64,000 bases of DNA from Petrosia ficiformis (taxonomy: Eukaryota; Porifera; Demospongiae; Haplosclerida; Petrosiidae), in contig OX345636.1 of assembly GCA_947044365.1 (NCBI GenBank), positions 48,834,896 to 48,898,895 on the forward strand, in the 5' to 3' direction. A model generated the notes under the pieces. The model was not told the DNA's origin. It worked only from the letters and a program-made list of their open reading frames with translations, and made no database searches. How positions within the stretch are numbered: the stretch's first letter is position 1; each line of letters opens with the position of its first letter. The position numbers and the translations under genes were made by a program. Of this stretch, positions 55,301-64,000 are shown one piece after another.

Positions 55301-57037
55301 ATAATATCAAAAGTCACATTATCCACCAAGAGGAAGCAAATACAATACCAGGTACTAAATACATGTATACTGTCTTCATAGTAAACAAAATAGTACAATA
55401 CGAGTGAGTAACTTCACAAGGACATGTATCTCTTTTTGTATATGTGACTAGCTCTGCGAAAACCAGTCAGTCTTATGGTTCAAAATATAGTTTGGAGATA
55501 TGATCAAAAATAGACAGTTCTGAATTATTTGGGCGATCACTGTTTTGTTACATAAAAAGTTTCACAAATGTCTTGCCTGTCTTTTGATAACTTTAGCAAG
55601 TCTTAGAGACCTCTCTGTACTTCGCTAGCCACTGCTAAATAAATTGCTAATCAATGGTTAAAAAATTAATTTAATTGCGTTTGTGATATGTGCTAGTAAA
55701 TTAGTAAAATGCTGTATCAGAGAATATGGTAGTACTCTCTATGTAGGGATGGCATGGAAAAACAATGGCCGCCCATACATTTCAATTGCAAGTGATGAGC
55801 TGAAATCTCTGCTAAAATTATATAAAGAAACAAGTCTTAATAAACACATACCTTTTGATATCTAGTGTTTGTATGACTAACAATATCTTCTACACAGTTG
55901 GAGATCATCTTTAAGATAGAGAACCAGCAAGTAGCAAAACTAGCAAAATCTTCATCATATTATTAGGATTATTTTCCAGACAAATCATTTTTTGTTTGTT
56001 GAAATATTACAGTGATTCTAGCACCATTCCAGTCACATTCATAGTAAAATTTTGGTCTGCAAATATCTAGATGATATCTTCAGATACTATAAATGAAGAG
56101 AGTCCTCACAACTACAAAGATTGTATCTCGCCAATTTCATAAGTGCCACGTGAAATTTAATTACGCATGCGCATTTGTATACTCGGAACATGGAAGCTGA
56201 AAACTGGCATAGTGATAACATTTGTGAGCAAATACATTCTCATAACAATGACTATAATAATTATTAATATTAAAGCATATTATATACTATGATAAGCATT
56301 GGAAATTTGGAATACTGAATTAAAAAATATATATAACTAAATACTTATGTAGGGTTATATGGAAGTGGTTTGTTAAATTTTAGGTCCCACGTAAACTTGT
56401 TCGCATCCTTTTTGGGTTTTGACATCCCTACATCTTTCATTTTATTGGAAATGTTCTTTTTAATTCTTGTTTGTAATTAAGATATATTTAGTTACCACTC
56501 TTAAATATCCTACACATAGAACTGTTGTATTGCTATTATTATCAATACATCATTTTAGTTTGACTTGGGCATGGAAAGTAGACTTTAGTTAGCATAATCA
56601 ATATCTGTTATTAGTTTCAATTATCATAGGTTATTGGTAGGATAAATTTTGTAATACGTAGCTAACATATTTTGATGTCTACTTTAATATTTTTTTACAT
56701 CACAATACAATGTATATAATGTGAGAGCATTTGAATATCATTGAAAAGCCAATTGGCTTTTCAATGAATATCAAAATATAATTTGGAGATATGATCAAAA
56801 ATAGACAGTTGTGAATTACATTTCTAAGTCAACAGAATATCAAAATTAAATGTATTATTTTAGAAGAGAGGCCAGTACAAACAACAGATAGCACTTCACA
56901 AACAGAAAAACTTCAGAATACAGTAGAAAACAATGAAGTACATCTGCAAGAAGTACAAATGCCAAGAGAAAGAAAGAAGCAGTTAGAGGAAGCTAGCAAG
57001 ATATCATCAAACTCCAGTGACATCATTCATTTATCAG
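55301..57037 (+). CDS. First visible exons of the ZU5-like gene (or exons 9-10 of the J-domain gene)
   Basis: Exon 55301-55351 (acceptor attgcag, donor gtacta) encodes DNIKSHIIHQEEANTIP; exon 56864-57037 (acceptor ttttag, donor gttaga) encodes a polar segment with QTTDSTSQTEKLQNTV and MPRERKKQLEEASK. Both are phase 1 on both sides, so they join to 57095 and, upstream, to the exon ending at 31665 in the same phase. No start codon with a plausible first exon was found closer than that, which favours one long gene; a missing short first exon cannot be ruled out. Confidence 0.6.
55440..55690. repeat. Reversed relative of the TIR element at 27719-28157
   Basis: TCAAAAATAGACAGTTCTG, GGGCGATCACTGTTTTGTTA, ACTTCGCTAGCCACTGCTAA and TTAATTTAATTGCG are the complements of stretches at 27900-28110. 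A further scrap lies at 56770-56815. Confidence 0.65.
56335..56475. repeat. FB1 partial copy
   Basis: CTTATGTAGGGTTATATGGA, GGTTTTGACATCCCTACATC and TTTTATTGGAAATG as in the right half of FB1. Confidence 0.7.
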
Positions 57038-57094
57038 GTTAGAATAATTGAAAACTAAACTCATAGTATTAATATCATAATTATTATTATACAG

Positions 57095-57607
57095 ATGATC
57101 CTGGTCTTCATATAGCTAAACAGAAGGTGTTTCATATTAAAGAGAATACTCTGGATTGGGGAGATTATGGGTTTAAAATGAATTTCCAAGAAGGTAGATC
57201 TACCACCCCACCATCACAAGTGCTTATCAAAGCTCTTGTTGGTGGTAAATTCCAGTTTCCTGATGGAATGGAGCTTGTCAGTGCTTTATATGTCATTTCA
57301 TTTCCCGAAGAGTACCTCCAGCCTGTGGAATTACAGATACAGCACTGTGTCTATTTGAAGAGTTCACAACAATTTAAATATCTCAGTTTCATAACGGCAC
57401 CTATAGATGAGTCAGTACCACCATACAAGTTCCATTTCATAGAGGGTGGTAAATTCTATACTGATTGTCATTATGGAATGATAGTCCGTTCCAAGTTTTG
57501 TATAATGGGCATTGGTAAGAAGACTAATGGTCATGATCCATACATCTCATTTGAGGTAGGGGATACCAGTGATACTGATAGTGAAACACAATCCACATCT
57601 GAACATG
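57095..57607 (+). CDS. ZU5-like beta-domain exon
   Basis: A 171-codon exon, phase 1 on both sides (acceptor attatacag, donor Ggttagg). The middle reads YGFKMNFQEG, then GGKFQFPDGMELVSALYVIS, then PVELQIQHCVYL, then KFHFIEGGKFYTDCHYG and SKFCIMGIGKK. The order 'pro-lining strand, FPDG, VSA-Y, PV-L-IQHC' recalls ZU5 domains (ankyrin, Unc5, PIDD, and the ZU5 half of FIIND), where PV-L-xPHC is conserved. I recall many sponge proteins with this block. The exon ends in an acidic SDTDSETQSTSEHG tail that is the seed of the following exon array. Confidence 0.65.
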
Positions 57608-57665
57608 GTTAGGATATTATTAATAACAGTATTGAATAACAGTATTTAAATATTTATTATAGTAG

Positions 57666-59517
57666 TCGATGTTCAATCATCTGATATTGATGTGTCTCAT
57701 ATTGACTTATCTTCAGAAGACCAAGTTCCTAGTAGTGATACTGACAGTGAATTACAATCTACATCTGAATACGGTTAGGATATTATAGTACACTGGAAAA
57801 ATAAAATTGTTAATATCTTTATAAAAGTTTATTTGATTGTTTAGTAAACTGCCAAGGCCTAGCAATAGTCGAAATTGTAATTTAATTGGTTATGTATGTT
57901 GTTATGACTGCAGGTGATATACCGTATAGCGGGAAATTTCCGTTGGAAGAAATTTTCGTTAAAAATACAAAAAGCTTTTAGAATAAATTTTCGTTGAAAT
58001 AAATTTCGTTGGCGAGCGGTTGATCGACCATAGCAGTTAGCCACACCTTTTTTTAAAAAATTAATTTGTGTTAGCTATCATTATTTAGTTCTTACCACTT
58101 CATTGGCATCCTTTATAGCCTCTGGCTTAACTATGTCTGATAGCGGTTCCTTGGGGTCTGGAAGAGATGAATCAGGCTTAAAATACCGATAAAGAGCCAT
58201 CGCTAGTAAACAATAATAACACACATGTGAGAGGTGTGACTTTGAAACCACACGTGACTGTCGCAAAATTTTCCTCGAGTCAAATTTTTGTTGATTCAAA
58301 TTTTCGTTGCCCTCAACTCCCAACGAAAATAACGAAATTTTGCACCCAACGAATATTTCCCGCTATACGGTACGTGTACTAGTACAAATTATAATCCTAT
58401 AATTGCAAATTTTAATTTTCTTTTACTGTCTATTAAATATACAAAAAAGCAAAATAATTAAATCTTTGTAGGTTTCCAAACCTTCTTTGTCTAATATGAC
58501 ATGATAATTGATACAAGTATGTATCATGTAGTAATAGCAAAACAAATGACAAATTAAATTTGCATCCTTAAAACTGCAACAAATCTAATTAATAACAATA
58601 TTAATTACAATTATAGGTGATGTTCAGAATGATGTGTCTAATACTGACTCTTCTTCAGAAGATAAGGATACTAGTAGTGATACACAGTCTAAATCAGAAC
58701 ATGGTTAGGATATTAATAGTATATTATCAATACTTTACTACTATAATTATTATTAGTGTTAACTGGCAATACTGAAGATCATCCTAGTAGCGATATTGAT
58801 GGTAAAATACCACCTTCATCTGGACATGGTTTGGATATTAATAGTATATTATCAATACTTTACTACTATAATTATTATTAGGCAATACTGAAGATCATCC
58901 TAGTAGCGATATTGATGGTAAAATACCTCCTTCATCTGGACATGGTTAGGATATTAATAGTATATTATCAATACATTACTATTATAATTATTATTAGCCA
59001 ACATTTTGTTAACTGGCAATACTGAAGATCATCCTAGTAGCGATATTGATGGTAAAATATCACTTTCATCTGGACATGGTTAGGATATTAATAGTATATT
59101 ATCAATGCTTTTCTATTATAATCATTGTCAATAGATGTTCCATCAACTGATGTTACTGAAGATCATCCTAGTAGCGATACTGATGGTAAAATACCTCCTT
59201 CATCTGGACATGGTTAGGAGTATATTATCAATGCTTTTCTATTATAATCATTATTAATAGATGTTCCATCAACTGACATTACTGAAGATCATCCTAGTAG
59301 CGATACTGATGGTAAAATACCACTTTCATCTGGACATGGTTAGGATATTATATATATATATATATGTATATATATAATTATATATATATATATATATACA
59401 TATATTAGTATTTGTATTATTTTGTAGCTGATATTCATTCAACTGACAAAGTTGATAAGGATCCTAGTAGTGATGCTGATGATGAAACACAAACACATCA
59501 CTCTATCTCAGTAGGAG
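57666..59517 (+). CDS. Array of eight homologous acidic exons
   Basis: Exons 57666-57773, 58617-58703, 58757-58828, 58882-58944, 58998-59078, 59135-59212, 59261-59338 and 59428-59517. All are multiples of three with phase 1 at both ends, and seven of eight end in CATG or TACG before the same GTTAGGA-like (once GTTTGGA) donor. The protein units end in variants of SSDTDSExQSxSEHG; exons four to seven share EDHPSSDIDGKI or SSDTDGKI almost unchanged. Introns of 50-56 bp are also alike (TATTATCAATACTTTACTA). Such units can be added or skipped without breaking the frame. Likely a flexible acidic linker. Confidence 0.7.
57919..58373. mobile_element. TIR element with TA flanks carrying a transposase-like first exon
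   Basis: Ends TACCGTATAGCGGGAAAT and the inverse ATTTCCCGCTATACGGTA, with more inverted AACGAAAAT pieces inside. TA at both borders fits a Tc1/mariner-like or related insertion. The minus strand 58323-58081 encodes MALYRYFKPDSSLPDPKEPL, then a GTAAGA donor, looking like the start exon of a transposon gene with no remainder. It sits in the intron between the first two acidic exons and makes that intron 843 bp instead of about 55. Confidence 0.75.
59343..59406. repeat. (AT)n tract in intron
   Basis: TATATATA run with GTATATATATAATTA break, next to the last acidic exon. Confidence 0.9.
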
Positions 59518-59573
59518 GTATATAAATATTGTTACATGATATAGTAGTAAATACTTGTATACTCTATATATAG

Positions 59574-61546
59574 TAGAAGTTTCTAATGATTCTGGCGTAC
59601 CTGATAACATATACACTGGTGGAATTTATTATGAAAGGATAGGTAGTAACAAATGGCTGATGATGTTTATGGTGGTCCAGAAAATAAATGCTTTCTTAGA
59701 GGTAATTAATATGGTACCTGCATGGTCTCACATAGCCAGACTCGACTTACTATGAAGGAAGCAGTTTAGGTCTGGCTATGAGACTTTAAATTGCTATGGT
59801 TTCATCTACTACTGCAGGGGGGAGAGGACTCCATACACCTTGATTATTGTATAATTATTTCTTTTTTGTATAGTTCATATCAGCTGAACACCCCACTGCT
59901 ATTAAAGACCAGATAATCAGATTCTCATTCATAGACAGTAAGACTGGCTATGTTGAACTACTTCTCCAGGATTCAGACATTTGTCAAGGATGGAATATTA
60001 AACCACACATGGAACCTCTCAAAGTAAATAATGACATGTTATGATGAATATTCTTACTGATTTTGTGAATGTGAACATTATAAGTTATATTATACATAGC
60101 TATTATATTGTATTATATTGATTACATGTTTAAATATGTACTATGTAGTTCAAGAAGAAATTGAATTGCTGATATACTATACCATGTTATTATTATCTGA
60201 TTTTATATTATTATTTTAGTTTATCCCTAAGTAATATATATCATACATAATTATGAATTCTATAATTTCAGCTTATGAAGAGAGATGCTGATCTATTTGG
60301 ATCAAGTAATCTTCCCATTCCACCATCTTGTCTGATCACTATATGGGCTGATTTATCCTGTAATCCTAAGATACATTTGAGTCATCCAGTAACACTAACT
60401 GAAATAATTTGTAATACAAGAAAAATAAATATCAGTAGATTCCTTGAAACATCCACTACAGGTATAATATATATAATACATTATTATTATTATAAGTTAT
60501 TATCAACTGATTCTCCTACACTTAAGAGTCTACTAGAGATCAAGTACAGGATAGTAATACAACAAATCATCCAATCACTACATCTCATACAGGTTAGTAC
60601 TAAGTTTCATGTACTCTACTAAATGTAATGTATATACTGTATAATCTGTATTGTGATCAACAGTACACTTCCATGTGTAATATTACTTTTATTTTCATCA
60701 TTCAGTTGCTATACTCTAAGTTATTTATGTATACACCTCTGTTAATGAAATCTAAATGCTTCAACCCATAGAATAACATTGATAGTTTGATACATCACAT
60801 TACACATACTGAAATGGTAAGGACTCTAATGATATCTATACTACATTACATAGACTCATTAGAGTTTAAATTAGCACTTTTGCATTCAATTGCAACCTGA
60901 AGCCAGATTTAATTTAGTATGGAGACAGCTAGATTTAGTCTGTGGTTTCCATAATTAAGTTAGCATTCCAATTGACTTATGACAAAATAATGTAAACAAG
61001 TTATATTAACCCAGAAATTTACTTTATCCTCTTGTGTGCATTGAAATAGTAACATACTCTATATTTGTTAGTGTATAGCCAACTCTGTATCCTACCTCAC
61101 CTTAGAGTATAGTTGGCTGTACTCATAATTATATAATTATATGGAATTATGTATTAAGCAATTGCATTTATATTTACGTAGGTACTGATAGATCTCATGT
61201 TGATACTAGTCAAGTTATAAGATGTATTGAACTAGTAATGGAGAAGAATCATGCTAATCTTTGTCGATTATTTAAGAGCTCATTAAAACCTTTTGCTGAA
61301 GAACTGCTACAAACTGGTATAATAACACGTGATATTGAGACAGACCCTACCAGTGACACTATTATTAACTGTTTCTTGTCTGGTTTCGCTTTCAAAAATG
61401 AACTAGAAGAGATTGAGGAGTATTGCACGAAATTCTTCAGTGCTTTTCATGAAATACGTGGTCCATATGTCGATGCAGCTAACAAGATCAAGAAATCCAT
61501 ACAAGAATCAGTCAGAAATGAACTGGGAATTCAGTTGCATGTGTAG
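59574..61546 (+). CDS. C-terminal exons: beta-rich region and helical (death-fold-like?) domain
   Basis: Exons 59574-59701, 59874-60023, 60272-60461, 60527-60592 and 61182-61546 (TAG stop). The first three give IYTGGIYYERIGSNKWL, then QIIRFSFIDSKTGYVELLL, then a CLITIWADLSCNPKIH strand, in the place where ZU5-UPA proteins have their second beta domain. The last exon has about 105 helical residues (LVMEKNHANLCRLFKSSLKP, AEELLQTGIITRDIE, FFSAFHEIRG), whose L..LL..L..GII pattern could be a CARD or death-fold. That is weak evidence. The 66-bp exon uses cttaag; without it the frame also closes (60461 to 61182), so it may be optional. AATAAA follows near 61683. Confidence 0.6.
59722..59787. mobile_element. 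Small foldback in intron
   Basis: GGTCTCACATAGCCAGAC and its inverse GTCTGGCTATGAGAC around a 30-bp centre. TAGCCAGACC also opens the stretches at 16160 and 52460. Confidence 0.7.
60593..61181. other. Intron, nothing else recognised
   Basis: Open exon-like piece 60774-60824 (NIDSLIHHITHTEM) has splice signals but the wrong phase, so it is not used here. Confidence 0.5.
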
Positions 61547-61986
61547 TATATACACACCTGTGTTAGATTAGTTCAGTATTACTCTACACTGATTGTACAT
61601 ACAAAATAACTTGTTATTATTCCTCCTTTTTTAGATTTTAATTTTGGTATATATAAATTTAGCTAGTAAAAACTTTCCAAAAATAAAATTATATTATCTT
61701 AATAATAATGATGTGATATAATGTGTACACATACGTATGTGTATGAGTCTGAGCAAGTGATTTGGAATATCTCTACCATTCTTCAAAGCATGAATTAAAG
61801 AAACCCTACCTTTCCGCTGTCACATTGCAGCATGGGTAATAATCACTGCATATATTATAGTGAAATACATAATAAACTTACATCTGTTCAGACATTGGAC
61901 TGCACCCAAAATCTATGAAACAACCGTCACACTTGAAAAATTTACCATTATAATAAAAAAGAGTTGAAACAAAAATAATATAAAAA
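61547..61986. other. 3' flank of the ZU5-like gene
   Basis: AT-rich, with AATAAA near 61683 as the likely poly(A) signal. No other feature. Confidence 0.5.
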
Positions 61987-62574
61987 TCATCACTTGCTCC
62001 TGAAATAGTTGGTCATGAGGATATTAAGAAAGCTCTTTTATTGTTACTAGTGGGTGGAGTTGACTTACACCTCATGGAATGTAAATAAGACATGAGTACA
62101 TGTACATGTGTGTATATACATATATATCTACATGTATTGTCTTATATGTACAGGTAATATTAGTATTTGTCTAATGGGTGATCCAGGTGTTGCTAAGAGT
62201 CAGTTACTAAGTTATTATATTGATCGAATTGAACCCAGAAATACGTCGATCCACTCATCCGAGCTGTCTTTAATGTTTTATCTTCTTTCAGGTCAGTACA
62301 CTACAGGTAGAGGTAGTTCAGTCTAGTGTAGGTCTCACAGCAGCTGTTATGAAAGATCCTATTACTGAAGAAATGCCGGACACAAGGTGTGTTGTGCTTT
62401 TGTCTGTCTCTCCCTGTGTCACCTCCCTTCCTTCCTTAGAGGGAGGAGCTTTAGTTTTTGCTGATCAAGGTGTATGCTTTATTGATGAATTTGATAAGAT
62501 GTTGGATTAAGATCAAACAGCTGTTCATGAAGTAAAGGAACAACAGACCAGGCTCTATCGCCAAGGTACTTATT
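61987..62574 (+). pseudogene. MCM7: MCM7 replicative helicase fragment, broken, introns kept
   Basis: Pieces in order: [19 protein letters not shown] and VGGVD (61990-62062); an intron-like gap; [19 protein letters not shown] and [10 protein letters not shown] (62155-62240) with the Walker [18 protein letters not shown] (62295-62321); [16 protein letters not shown]; then [20 protein letters not shown] (62440-62500) with Walker B, followed by an in-frame TAA and QTAVHEVKEQQ. The wording is that of MCM7. Breaks: four extra bases after GRGSS, the TAA, and no sequence before LAPEI or after the Walker B region. Introns remain, so it arose by DNA duplication, not by a retrotransposed mRNA. It ends where Gypsy sequence begins. 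Confidence 0.85.
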
Positions 62575-62599
62575 GTTTATGTTATACTGTACTGGTACA

Positions 62600-64000
62600 G
62601 CCATCAAAGATCTTTAACCCACCATTCCCAGTTTCACTGTTACTAATGGAGCCAAACCTTTGATGGTCAAAGTTCAAGTAAATAAACAAGAAATTCCCAT
62701 AGGATTGACACTGGGGCTTCCCTATCAATTGTTAGTGAGGAAACACTTAATATTTTTTCTAATGGACTGGACTTATAGCTTACTGATTTGTCATTACGTA
62801 TGTATACTGGTGAATCTCTCCTGTTATTGGAATGTTAGACATAGAAGTTACCTACCGACCTCAACAAGCAACTTTACCCTTGATAGTTGTACAGGGTAAA
62901 GGACCCAGTCTGAACTGGATGGAAGTGATCAGACTAAATTGGTCAAATATTAATCATGTGACAACTAACTTCTCCCTCGAGAGGATATTAAGCAAATACC
63001 CTGTGGTATTCCAGAATGAACTTGGTTTGCTTAAAGGAACTAAAGCAAAGATGTTTGTGGTCGTAGATGCTACTCCCAGATTTTTCAAGCCAAGATCGGT
63101 TTCATACTACCTTAAGGAAAAGGTTGAACAAGAACTAGCACGCTTCTGTGGAGATTATAAAGTTACAGCAAATTTAGTGTCAAAACAAGACTCCTTCCTA
63201 CCCATTGCCACGTGTCGAAGATCTACTTGCTAAAGTATCAGGTGGTAGGATTTTCTTCAAATTGGATTTACGTCATGCCTATTTTCAAATCGAACTCGAA
63301 GAGGAATCGAATAAATTTACTACTATTTATACTCATAAAGGTCTTTTTCAATACAATAGACTTCCGTTCAGTATTGCATCAGCTCCATCAATTTTCCAAC
63401 GAGCTATGGATAGCCTTCACTGCAAAAAATAAATCATTAAAATAACCATTTTATTGGGTTAGTACAGTTGCAATTGGAATATCATGAGTTTCAAATTAGT
63501 TTGTCAATTATCACAGAAGACATAGTGGACATGCCTACATGCATGTATGTTTCTATAACATAATGTGCACCAAGTATTGGAAGGTATAAATTATATTATG
63601 TGTTTGTGGGTTTACAAACTCTTTGAGAGACAGATACAATTACATGTACATTAGTATAAATTGTACTAAATTTTTGACATGAAATATGAGTAGACAGCAC
63701 CCTAAAATTATAGTGATTCAACTATAATATACAAAGTATCTGTGGCATAAGATGTATGTATTCCTAACGACCAACTAATGGTTAAATACTTGCAACTATA
63801 CTAACCATTAAATTAGTTATTTTAACTTTTTTTTTGGGCAGTGTTGTACAAGGTCTGCCTCGTGTATCAGATGACATCCTAGTTTCTGGTGTTGATGAAG
63901 AGGATCATTTTAACAATCTCGACAAAGTGTTACAGAGACTCGAGTCAGGTTGTCTGACACTCAAAAAGTCAAAGTGTGTATTTGGGGTTGACTCAATCGA
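62600..64000 (+). pseudogene. Ty3/Gypsy pol (protease and reverse transcriptase), broken, runs off the window
   Basis: Protease: MVKVQVNKQEI (62660-62692), then, in another frame, an IDTGAS active-site motif (62704-62721). Linker: YRPQQATLPLIVVQGKG and NFSLERILSKYPVVFQNELG (62850-63020). RT: FFKLDLRHAYFQIELEEES and LPFSIASAPSIFQRAMDSL (63250-63417); after an inserted element, DDILVSGVDEEDHF (63865-63910), with the residue before DD changed from the usual Y-x. At least three frame breaks. Gag and the 5' LTR are missing; MCM7 sequence abuts it. Confidence 0.85.
63418..63843. mobile_element. 426-bp element inside the Gypsy RT
   Basis: Starts CACTGCAAAAAA and ends TTTTTTTTGGGCAGTG, short imperfect inverted ends with CACTG termini. 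The RT similarity stops at 63417 (MDSL) and resumes at 63844, so it is an insertion into an already recognisable pol. A TT on each side may be the target duplication. CACTG ends recall CACTA-like or related families. No ORF. Confidence 0.7.

Noticed and set aside
60774..60824. Exon-like piece encoding NIDSLIHHITHTEM
   Set aside because: Good splice signals but it brings in a stop in the required phase.

Overview
The window looks like nuclear DNA of a marine invertebrate, most likely a demosponge close to Amphimedon queenslandica. That is inference from the strong AT bias, short GT-AG introns, heavy load of small inverted-repeat elements and sponge-like protein families; no marker gene fixes the species. 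Nothing bacterial was seen.

Layout. 0-0.5 kb holds the last exons of a gene entering from the left. 1-5.8 kb is repeats with a broken Ty3/Gypsy gag piece and a broken pogo/Tigger transposase, the latter split by a 250-bp foldback element. 5.8-18.9 kb is a block of palindromic elements and repeats ending in an intact intronless gene for a Zn-ribbon plus long charged helix protein (17641-18726). 19-21.4 kb is an insertion carrying a broken Cys-rich ORF. From 21.47 kb a multi-exon plus-strand gene starts with a J domain (HLD instead of HPD, and a frame break just after the start codon), with exons to 31.67 kb. 31.7-55.3 kb has no host exon that I can join to it and is filled with transposon debris (hAT, Gypsy, Crypton, TTAA element) and a second, rearranged copy of the 5.8-18.9 kb block, ending in a paralogous 470-residue Zn-ribbon/helix gene (53414-54826). 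55.3-61.55 kb holds sixteen phase-consistent exons: a ZU5-like beta domain, an array of tandemly duplicated acidic exons, and a C-terminal helical domain that may be a death-fold. 62-64 kb is a broken MCM7 copy joined to a decayed Ty3/Gypsy pol, itself interrupted by a 426-bp element.

The most interesting parts are the possible J-domain/ZU5-like/helical gene with its exon-duplication array, the two paralogous helix genes inside a segmental duplication, and the palindromic elements in AT tracts, whose copies differ by deletions exactly at the palindrome centres and by order. Exon calls rest on reading frame, splice signals and phase only; transcripts are needed to prove them. Boundaries of repeats are approximate unless a terminal repeat or target duplication is stated.
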